Assembly (NCBI GenBank): GCA_030180135.1
Contig: CM058235.1
Span: 18,438,720-18,502,719, forward strand
Direction: 5' to 3'
From: Orychophragmus violaceus
Lineage: Eukaryota; Streptophyta; Magnoliopsida; Brassicales; Brassicaceae
DNA: 64,000 nucleotides
A program made the translations under genes and the position numbers. Positions 55,427-64,000 of this stretch are shown one piece after another (position 1 is the stretch's first letter; each line of letters begins with the position of its first letter). Under the pieces are notes generated by a model. It worked only from the letters and a program-made list of their open reading frames with translations. It was not told the DNA's origin and ran no database searches.

Positions 55427-56129
55427 TAAGGGAACTGATCACCTCTTTCTTTAAGATATCTTTGTCCAGCTTCCTAAATCTCATTTTGTTGAATTTTATA
55501 AATAAAATAAATAAAAATCCAAAACCCGGAAAAATTGACAAAATCTAAGAGTGCAAATGATTAACTCCTAGAGAATTAAAATCTAGTGGAATAGGTTATT
55601 AAGTTGAATTCCTCTAAATGTCATCCATTTGCTAGTATTTATAAATTAGAGTGAAACAATGTGAGACCCGCATTTTGTGTGAAAAAACTGTAGAGTTCTG
55701 CTGAGATTTGTTCCTCTGCTCATTTGAGGAGGAAAAATCCAACGTAACTTATAGTTATTTCACTAGTCCTAATTCCACTAACACCTATTCTATTTATTCC
55801 TCTCATTGCTACCATTTGCACCCTAAATGTCGAAACGGTAACATATTGATGCAGCAGTTGATAACTCTGGATCATTTAATCGACAAGCCTAATTTGCTAG
55901 TTGTTATGACTCAAGTAAACTTCGATTCTTTCATTGTCACTAAATCAAAGCCAGAGTGTCTCCAAGATGGAAGCTGGCACCAACACATCACAAACAAGAT
56001 AAAATGGGATAAAGCAACTAAGGCTGCAACTGGTGGAAGCTGTAAGTTACCTCTCTTGATTGTAAAATATGGCTCTCTTGTTCATTGATTGATTAGTTCC
56101 ACATCAGTTAAAAATATCATTTTCATCAG
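55427..56129. other. intergenic DNA
   Basis: AT-rich 3' flank of the F-box gene. A 126-codon frame at 55708-56088 has no domain I recognise and unremarkable composition. I do not call it a gene, although it could be a decayed exon. Confidence 0.45.
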
Positions 56130-56685
56130 TGTTGGAGTTAAGATTAGCACCTTTCTCAAAAGGCCCATTCAAAAATTTAGGTCGGTCCAATAAGGAGAGT
56201 CAATATGAGCCTTAATCCGAAGTCAACAAGTCATCACGGCTCGGCCCAGCGACTTGGTATAGCTAGGGTTACGAAGGAGGCGAGGAACAGAAAAGGAAAG
56301 CGATGCGCATGGATAACACGCCGAATAAAGAGATACATTCGAGAATATTCACGCCGAGGTAATAGGAAAGATTCAACATTATCTTAAGTTTTCCTGTTTT
56401 GTTTGACCGACTTTGCAAACCTATATATATGGGCACCGAGTTTATTCAATAAATCATCCAATTTTCAATACAATTTTCGAGAGTTCTTAGCTATTAGCCG
56501 ATTAAAAGCAAATTACTCCCTGACGACTTAAACACCTTTCTCAGCCGCTTTGTTTCTTCCCGGAAACCTAGCAAAACCCTAGTTTCTATTATTTCTTGTC
56601 GAGTTCAGAAACTCTTCTTTAAGAATCTCTCAAGAAACCCCAAAACTCTTTCTATCTTTGGATAGACCGAGTTACGAACTCAACA
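56130..56685 (+). repeat. 5' LTR of the Tat-like Gypsy
   Basis: 556 bp, TG...CA ends. A TATATATATGGGCACC around 56420 is a probable TATA region. Confidence 0.75.
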
Positions 56686-56731
56686 ATTGGCGCCGACTGT
56701 GGGGATTTCTTAAGAAATTTCTGAACACGAG

Positions 56732-57845
56732 ATGTATGGAAACCGCGATGACGTTGATCCCTGTATCAACCCTAGGGTCGATTACAAGCTAAGCGATCAC
56801 GAACTGAGTGATCATGAAGAGGAGGAGATTGGGGCGCTCAACGGCAAACCGCCGCCATGCCCTAAATCAGGAAAAAACCAAAAAGACGACGAGTATATCC
56901 CACCAGCCGATAACAATGCAGAACAAGTCAAACAAGATTCTATTCTAGCAACTCTAATAGCCAAAACCGATTCCCATAACGATTTGCTAAAAGAGTTTTC
57001 GAAGAAAATCGACTAGTTGCAGACTGAGCAGGATAAAATTCGCTCCGACCAACAGTCGAGGTATCCATCAAAATCACGACGCGTCATTCCCCCCAAAGCA
57101 AAGAAAGACGTCTTTAGGCGACTAGTTTATGATATGACCGAAAAACATCTGCATTGGGATCAAGATCTAAACGATGAACCTAAGAAAGACTCGCACCGGG
57201 GGGTAAGACCAGGAAGATAAGCATGAACGAGACTCGCACTGAAGATGGGATTCGGAGGACGAACCTAAGCGAGACTCGCACCGAAACGAGTCGCTTCACG
57301 AATGATACTCATCCCACAGAGATCTGGACGATGAGTACGTTCTGCATCACGAACAAGATGAGTACGAATCTAAGCATGAACGAGGTTCACATCGCAGACC
57401 GAGCTCATGCCGAGAACAAGACTCACACCGAGATCGCCATCGCCACGAGCGAGGCTGATCTCATGGTGATATTCAAGAAACACCTACCCGAGGGACAAAT
57501 CCCAGCCGTGTCGAAAGGAAATTAACCGAGCTAAGGGATACCCTCAAGGAACTCAAGGTCGAGGTTCACAGCGTCAAAGGATCCGCCCCGAAGATCGATC
57601 GAATCATCGAGGAGACTCAGAGGACGCCTTTCACCTCACGTATCATGAATACATATGTCCGTCATAAGGAGAAACTTAAACTGCCGACATATGATGGTAT
57701 AAAAGATCCCGCCTCTCACTTAACCACCTTCAAGATCATGGCAGCAAAAGCCCGATTCTCATCAACCAGTGAACGCGATATCGGCTTTTGTCAGCTATTC
57801 GCGGAAACTCTAGAAGGAGACGCATTAACTTGGTTCTCTCGGCTT
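56732..57845 (+). pseudogene. Tat-like gag, broken
   Basis: Starts MYGNRDDVDPCINPRVDYKL and stays open to a TAG at 57014-57016. It resumes in the same frame (57017-57220), then shifts frame twice (57223-57525 and 57645-57845). The last part, KLKLPTYDGIKDPASHLTTF then FAETLEGDALTWFSRL, is the retrotransposon gag domain of Gypsy elements. The Athila-like insertion lies directly after WFSRL. Confidence 0.75.
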
Positions 57846-59000
57846 TGATAGGTGTAGTTTTAACCCTATTCTAACTGCAAGTGCACAGTGATGTAGTTGT
57901 AGTACTTAGGGTATCGAATCCACAGGGACTCCGATCAACGATAGATAAGAACAGAAAAGATTAAACTAGGAGAAAGCAAAGGTGATTAAACTAAAAGCAG
58001 AGCAGAAAAGTAAATCAGTAGCAGGAGTGGTTTGTGAGCAAGGAGGCGAAGCGTTAGGTTTCAGGAGTTCTCAGGAAATCAGGAACACAAGCAATCAATC
58101 AGTCTGGATCTAATCAGAAACTGTTCTAGAACTCAAACACGGATATAGAACTAACCAAATTCCTTTGCGATAATTCTCTAAGTATAAGTGCAACAAACCA
58201 AACTTTCGTTTGCGAGAACTAACAGATTAAACCAGCATTAATTCCAAGTTTGATATGTTCACAATTAACCTAAACCAAACTTTCGTTTGCGAGAAGTTTA
58301 ATTGCTCATCTAGGTTCTTTCTAGCTAAATTAACCAACTTTCGCTGCATTAATCAGCCTAACATCATAATTCTGATTAGCTACTTCAGATTAAGCATTAA
58401 GAACAACCTAAACAAAGAACTAGCAGATATGAATCCCTACAGATTGATTTAAACTATAGTTCCATGAAATCCCTAATGAGAATCCTTAAACCTAACAGGT
58501 AAACTACTCAGACATGTTCATTGAGACAGAAAATATCACAAGTAGAAAACCAAATATCATTAAACAGAATAATCAACAGGGGTTCGAAATCAAGTCTCTT
58601 TCGAGAACAAGATCAGCCAAACTTAAGAAAAGCGTCTGTAGCCTAAACAATGGCTTAAAAACTCTTATATAATGGTCTAAAGTCGGCTGGGGGCCTTTTT
58701 GCAAGTCTGGGAAGTTTCTGGGCAAAAACTGTAATTTCTGGAAAATGCAGATTTTTGGGCTCAGAACTGCAACGACAGTTGCACAGACTGCAACGATCGT
58801 TGCACTGCGAAAACGCAGCCAGTGAACTCTGTGAAATCTCTAAGTAGTGCAGAATTGCTCCAAATGCTCCCAAAACGTCCAATTAGGCTCCAGATGTCCT
58901 TAAACCTGTAAAACACCTGAAAAGACTCCAAAACACATATAAAGACTCGATAATAAAGACATATACCATGGTTTAAATCCCTAAAATCCATGGTATATCA
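57846..59000 (-). repeat. 3' LTR of the Athila-like element
   Basis: 1,155 bp with TGATAGG...GGTATATCA ends. It is homologous in inverted orientation to the LTR at about 44629-45906. It interrupts the Tat-like gag. Confidence 0.8.
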
Positions 59001-60284
59001 ACTCCCCCACACTTAGCTCTTGCTTGTCCTCAAGCAAGTAAAGAACCTAAGTATAAGAAAAGAGGTTTGAAAACACAGAAACTCATTTCGTCTTAGGAAC
59101 TTTTGCATTCACATTCACTTAGTAATCCACTGAAAACTTTCCTACAGAACTCAAGACCACAATATACTTCCCCCACACTTAGCAGCTGTCCTAAGTAAAC
59201 TCCACAATCACATTCAAGCATTCAAATTCACCCTACTGACTTCTGCAAGTATTTAAGTGCGGTCTCACCTAAGGAGTATCGATCAAAGGGCACATGGATT
59301 CTTACCTTATCAGCTCTAGACCACCATACTATCTTTCTCTAGTCCCTTTCTTCTCTTTCCCTTCCTTAACAACTGATTTTTCCCACATTGGGTATCATTT
59401 TTTTTTTATCAGTGTTCTTCCCGTTATGGGGTGTACTTTGGACACATTCCATGGATCGCACAGGAGATAATATGGGTCTCTACCACTCCTGTGACCACTT
59501 CGGAGTTACTAACTCATCCTCAGTTTATTATCTTTTTTTTTTACTTTATAGAAGGGGAGAAGGGAACTAAATAGGATAGGTTGACAGGCTGTGTCAGAAC
59601 TAACAGGGAATCCGACACAAAGTATACCAAGCCCTTAGGTGAGAAATCTAAGTCAGTATTAAGGTTGAAGTCAGTAAAAGGATCCTATGATACCTGAAGT
59701 GATGTGGGTGTCCTCAGTAGGCTGATCTGTGTCTGGGTTTTCTAACAGTCATAGAGGCTCTGCAAGTCTGTCCAATGGTCACTTAGTTCCTGTTCAAACG
59801 ATTCCTCGAAAAATCATAGTTTCATACAAATTTTGACTCAATAAAACAAATTTTTTGAAAAACTAAGAAAACAAAAGCGTGCGTCAGTAGCTCCTCCCCC
59901 ACACTTAAACTACACTGTCCCCAGTGTAATCAAAGCATGAGCTCGGTAAGAACAGATAATCAAATTGAAAAGAGTTGAAAAATCAGAGTTACGTACCTCT
60001 CGTCGCACTGTGTCGATCGATGCACAGGACCGCATCGATCGACGCAAGGCGCATTTGCTCGATTCATTTATGTAATCTCACTGTGTCGATCGACACACAG
60101 TTGTGTCGATCGATGCTGGGCGATTTTGAACCTGTTCTCTCGGCTGAAAACACTAAAAATAAAAAATCAAAATAGCAAAGACTGCAAAATGAAAAACAAA
60201 AACGAAAACTGACTATATAGTGGGTTGCCTCCCACTCAGCGCTTGTTTTTAGTCATTAGCTTGACTATGGCTCAGAGATTTGAC

Positions 60285-61356
60285 TCATGGCGGCTTCAAC
60301 AGAGACTTTGAGTGTCTCTGTGAATATCTCTTCATCCAAGGAGGTGTGTATGCTTTCAGATCATGAGGCTTCCCAAGGAAAGAGAAATCAGAATCAGGGC
60401 GGGAGCGAAGCTTGGGCGGTCTACTGCGTTTTCCTGCATTCAAAACAATGTGATCAGAAGGTTTAAGCTTAGGTGATTTGTACCTTACCTTTGATGTATA
60501 TCTGATGTCTGGAGCTTTCTGCTTATGAGCAGTTGCAGGTACTGAAGATGTTAGAGCAGGTTCAAGAGGAACCGCCATCTTGTTCTTTTCACTATCAGAT
60601 ATTGTAGTTCCACCAATCTGAACTTCTTCTTTTAGATGACCATCAGTGGAGATCATCTTCTTTGCATGAACTCGCGAAGTTTCAACTGGTGGTGTTTTAT
60701 TCACCTTCTTATCTATCACTTTCACGCAGTTAGCCACTTCTAGCTCTTGTTTGGAAGGTTTAGGAACCTTAGGATATGGCACAGGGGGCTTATAGACTCG
60801 TTCTGGTACTGTTGCAGGCTTTGGTCACGTCTGCGTTTTGTGTCGATCGTTGCATGATGTGTGTCGATCGATGCAAGGCGATTCTGTTTGTCGAAAGAAC
60901 TCGAAATTGCCGCCAGAACGGCGTGTCGATCGTCACTAAGGGGGTGTCGATCGATGCATGTATCAGGCAGACAATATTCATCCAGAAAATCCGAGATTAT
61001 GCTCTCTTTTTCTTCCAGCAACTCAATCTCATCCCCTAAGGTCACAGCTTTGATGTGCAGCTTCCGTTCAGCTCTCTTAGCTTCATTATGCCTTTGCATT
61101 GTTTCAGCTGTTTGAACTCGGACATCTAGCTTCTTCATATGTGTGCTCAAGTATTCAAACTTCTCATTCAGATCTTCATGCAACGCATCCATCCTTGAGT
61201 TGAAGGACACAGTGATCTGTTGTTCTCTCTCAAGAAACTGTTCCATCATAGCTTCTAATCTGCTCTTATGTGTAGGTGCAGGCGGTGCTTTGTAAGAAGA
61301 AACACCATAGTTCCTCGAGAAGGCATTGCCCTGTTGCTGGAAAGGTGTTGGGATAG
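60285..61356 (-). pseudogene. Athila-like gag, 3' part and following ORF
   Basis: One frame (61356 down to 60740) is open through the junction with the Copia. It encodes QQQGNAFSRNYGVSSYKAPP, then LEAMMEQFLEREQQ and a coiled-coil-like stretch, as in the C-terminal part of Athila gag. A second frame (60782 to 60285) gives a 165-residue basic, Pro/Lys-rich protein. The two frames overlap, which could mean a frameshift or a separate ORF. The gag part contains SIDTH/TIDTK-type segments, because the TGTCGATCGACA-like motifs lie inside it. Confidence 0.65.
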
Positions 61357-61983
61357 TGTCCTGAAATCACACTTGTACTCACTCCTGTGATAGTTGTGTG
61401 TCGAGATCAGACCTTCGTATAATACTGGGCGTTTGCAATGCTTTGCTAGAAGCCTCTTGCATTCTGTAAGTCGTGGGCTTACTGCCAGTATTGTATGATC
61501 CTATAGGGTCACACACCTAAGCGAAATGGAAGCTACGACATGGGAATGATCATTGTTGCAATGATCATATTATGTGTATTGAAATACACATGAGAAATCG
61601 ATATAATGGTGTTGTGTCGATCGACACAGCTTGTGTGTCGGTCGACACAGTTCGGATTTTCCGAACAGGCTTTTCGGGTTATGGCTTAATTGAGTCTGGC
61701 CCGTTAAGCGCGTTTAGGTCGAATAAAAGCTGATTAGTTTCGACCTAAACAGAGAGCCATCCAGTTTTCTTGATAGAAACACTTGACACACTAGACACCA
61801 TCGATCCCCATTGATCCGGCACTAGCATCCCGTTTCCAGCTAGCGTGCGTGTGTATCTGGTAGAGGCAAAGCGTTGCGTTGCTCCACTGATCTCGTTCAC
61901 CATCTTCTTCCGCTGCCAAAGGTAAGAACGAGGTTGGTTCTAAATTTCAATATAACAAACCCTAGATCCATCGGGATCCAACA
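61357..61983 (+). repeat. 5' LTR of the right-edge Copia
   Basis: TGTCCTGAAATC to GGGATCCAACA. One palindrome pair lies inside it at 61615-61652. Confidence 0.85.
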
Positions 61984-62143
61984 GTGGTATCAGAGCATGC
62001 TTAGGGTTTAGCTATTGAATTTGTTGCAAAATAATTCGAATCCTGATGTTGTTGAATTGATTTTTGCATGTTCAAATCGTGTTTTCATATTATATTCTCA
62101 GTTTTGTTCCTGTTGAAAAGACGAAGAATTGATGAAAACGCAC

Positions 62144-62690
62144 TGTGTCGATCGACACAAAGCGTGTGTCGGTCGACACGCCGCGGCGCAAATATAAAAT
62201 TTTAGGGTTTGTCGCAGGGTGTCGATCGACACAAAGCGTGTGTCGGTCGACACAGAGCGAAAACTCGCGAATAAAATTTAGGGTTTGTCGCACAGTATCG
62301 ATCGACACAAAGCGTGTGTCGGTCGATACAAAGCGAAAATCCGCAAATAATCTTAAGGGTTTCGATCTGAGATCGAGTACCCGTAATCGTGCTGCGTCGA
62401 TCGATACACTGGGTGTGTCGGTCGACACAGGCAATACGATTAGATAGATCGGTTCAATTGGATTGAACTGGTTATCTAGCTCGGTTAATTTCATTAACCA
62501 AATTGATTCTGGTTTGGTCATGTCGATCGACACACAGTGTGTGACGATCGACATGGATCATTAAACCGAACTGGTTCAATTGGATTGAATCGGTTAAATA
62601 AATTCGATCCGGTTTGACCGGTTATCGAAGATCGGTTTAAAACCAGTTGCATCGATCGATACCAATGGTTGGCGTCGATCGACACAACGT
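62144..62690. repeat. array of paired TGTCGATCGACA palindromes in the Copia leader
   Basis: Six doublets start at about 62144, 62218, 62285, 62394, 62520 and 62648. In a typical doublet the first copy is TGTGTCGATCGACACA and the second GTGTCGGTCGACAC, 6-8 bases apart. First copies mostly have the A/T centre (GATC), second copies often GGTC. The repeat period is about 70-130 bases. Confidence 0.85.
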
Positions 62691-63334
62691 TGCAGACTTG
62701 TTGGTTTGACCGCAAATTTTGCATGAACCAGAATAATTTAATCCCAGAAGTATTAGATGAATCTAAACTTAATAAAACTAAATGTTTTAATTAAAAGTTA
62801 TTATTTTGATATATTTATAGTGAATATAAATCAAGATGAGATTAGTTCTTTTCCTCAACTAAATATCAAGTGATCTTGATGTCTTGCCCGATCTTGTCTA
62901 CTGTCAAAAACTCGTGATGTTGTTGGGTATCCTTGGAGTCCTTGGTATCCACAGTAAAATGAGTAAGGCAGGTGGTCAGTGACAGACTTGCAGTGCAACT
63001 GTCAGTGATCACAAGACAGATAAAAGATTGGTTATACTTGACTGGGCTGTCAGAAGTTCTGGGCCCAGAGACATCAGAGTGGATTGGACATAGTTTGTCT
63101 TATTCACGACCAAGAGTTGTACTGAGTACAATTAGCAATGATTTGCTTACCTAGATAACTAAAGCTTGAGTAACGGCGAGTCGCCCACTCGAATTTTAGT
63201 AATCTGAGGATCTTGGATCATTGTATTCATATGAGGAAACATAGTTTGAATACAATGCGAGTTTTCTTATTAGATAAGAATTCTCATTCCTTGTGCTTTA
63301 TAACTAAAATCTACCTTTTGTTTGAATTACAGCT

Positions 63335-64000
63335 ATGTCTGTCTCAAATCACATCAACACTTTCTCACTAAGATCCGTCCTTGAGAAGGACAAGCTAAAT
63401 GGATCTAATTTCTTGGAATGGTATCGGAACCTGAGAATAGTTCTCAGGCAAGAGAACAAGGAATATGTCCTTGAAAGAGTTCTCACCGAGAGGCCACGTT
63501 CCAATGCTCCGCAGACAGAAAAGAATGCTTGGGATAAGCATTCAGCGGATGTCAAAGATGTTAATTGTCTAATGCTGGTGACTATGAACTCTGAGCTGCA
63601 GAAGCAATATGAGAACGTGTTGTCACCCATTGAGATGATTAATAGCCTGAAAGCTTTGTTTCAGGAGCAAGCTCGCACAGAGAGATACCAGACGGTTAAA
63701 TCTCTCATGGATTGCAAGCTGGCTAAGGACAGTCCAGTAAGTCCTCATGTCCTTAAAATGATGGGTTACATTGATAACCTGGGGAAACTGGACTGTGCCA
63801 TTAGCCAGGAGCTGGCCACTGACATGATTCTGCAGTCATTGCCGTCGTGTTTTGATCAGTTCATTATGAACTACAACATGAAAAACATGACTAAGACATT
63901 GACTGAGTTGCACGGTATGCTGAAGACAGCAGAACCAAATCTCAAGAAGGCTACTCCCAGTGTCCTGATGGTACAAGGGAATAAGAGGTTTAAGAAACCC
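63335..64000 (+). CDS. Copia gag, 5' part, open at the window end
   Basis: ATG at 63335 follows a splice-acceptor-like or leader sequence (gaattacag). All 222 codons to base 64000 are open. The product begins MSVSNHINTFSLRSVLEKDK and contains FLEWYRNLRIVL and LMLVTMNSELQKQYE. It then follows the UBN2-type gag of Copia elements (ARTERYQTVKSLMDCKLA, DNLGKL...LATDMILQSLP). Undamaged over the visible part, so the element may be young. Confidence 0.85.
   Translation, partial: MSVSNHINTFSLRSVLEKDKLNGSNFLEWYRNLRIVLRQENKEYVLERVLTERPRSNAPQTEKNAWDKHSADVKDVNCLMLVTMNSELQKQYENVLSPIEMINSLKALFQEQARTERYQTVKSLMDCKLAKDSPVSPHVLKMMGYIDNLGKLDCAISQELATDMILQSLPSCFDQFIMNYNMKNMTKTLTELHGMLKTAEPNLKKATPSVLMVQGNKRFKKP

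Larger units (their letters stand above)
56130..57845 (+). mobile_element. 5' part of a Tat-like Gypsy element
   Basis: An LTR (56130-56685, TGTTGGAGTTAAG to ACTCAACA) is followed by the primer site TGGCGCCGACTGTGGGGA at 56688 and a damaged gag. The element is cut at 57845 by the Athila-like LTR. Its pol and 3' LTR are not in the window to the left of 61356. Confidence 0.85.
57846..61356 (-). mobile_element. Athila-like Gypsy element, internally deleted, minus strand
   Basis: A 3' LTR (57846-59000) is followed, on the plus strand, by the complement of a polypurine tract (ACTCCCCCACACTTAGC), a long 3' UTR-like region up to about 60280, and gag fragments at 60285-61356. No protease, reverse transcriptase or integrase lies between gag and the 3' UTR, so pol has been lost or the element belongs to a non-autonomous subfamily. 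Its 5' side is cut by the Copia LTR at 61357. Confidence 0.8.
61357..64000 (+). mobile_element. 5' half of a Copia element, running off the window
   Basis: A 627-bp LTR (61357-61983), primer site TGGTATCAGAGC at 61985-61996, a 1.35-kb leader, and an open gag to the last base. The leader carries six paired palindromes. The element lies inside the Athila-like gag; its target duplication should be GATAG (61352-61356) if the far end is complete. Confidence 0.9.

Noticed and set aside
62090..62554. 154-codon minus-strand frame with VSTDTRFVSIDT-type repeats
   Set aside because: It is the translation of the palindrome array in the Copia leader, antisense to gag; the apparent peptide repeats follow from the DNA repeats.
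62144..62690. Palindrome array as a CRISPR-like repeat
   Set aside because: Plant nuclear context, unequal spacers that are themselves retrotransposon leader, and doublet structure.

Overview
The window is plant nuclear DNA, most likely from a Brassicaceae species with a repeat-rich genome. Evidence: introns with plant-type GT/AG borders, protein sequences very close to those I know from Arabidopsis thaliana, Copia and Gypsy retrotransposons with plant tRNA primer sites, and a gene order matching A. thaliana chromosome 2 around At2g27020 to At2g27100. Left to right the backbone genes are SERRATE (3030-6614, minus), an NHL13-like LEA_2 protein (16405-17187, minus), a truncated EIL1 (about 30570-31510, minus), ARGONAUTE4 (35037-39584, plus), a CAM5-type calmodulin (41059-41725, minus) and proteasome subunit alpha-7 PAG1 (49610-51771, plus). 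The exon models of SE, AGO4, calmodulin and PAG1 were joined by hand, keep frame throughout, and give proteins of 689, 922, 149 and 249 residues. Between EIL1 and SE I see no trace of the LRR kinase, ARR13 and DUF630 genes that I recall at this place in A. thaliana; repeats fill the space. An intact F-box/kelch ORF (54377-55426) lies to the right. Layout: 0.6-2.8 kb holds gene fragments, including a 213-bp inverted repeat made from an MBD/CW-type gene. 6.8-11.1 kb is an old Copia with a CTTAT target duplication. 11.1-16.2 kb is AT-rich DNA with hAT and PIF/Harbinger transposase relics and a poly(A) retroposon. 17.5-20 kb is a row of MITEs. 20.0-25.4 kb is a young, apparently intact Copia with identical LTRs sitting inside a MITE. 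27-30.6 kb is a decayed LTR element plus a second LTR cutting into EIL1. 42-49.2 kb is a set of GC-rich, coding-poor retroposons around an Athila-like LTR. 52.4-53.9 kb is the end of a CACTA element. 56.1-64 kb is a nest of a Tat-like Gypsy, an Athila-like Gypsy and a Copia whose gag runs off the window edge. Functional context: SE (miRNA processing) and AGO4 (RNA-directed DNA methylation) lie about 30 kb apart inside repeats that the AGO4 pathway would be expected to silence. The observations I rate highest are the near-perfect MBD-derived hairpin, the paired near-palindromic TGTGTCGATCGACACA motifs shared by a Copia and two Athila-like elements, the repeats just upstream of AGO4, and the retroposon cluster with clear target-site duplications.
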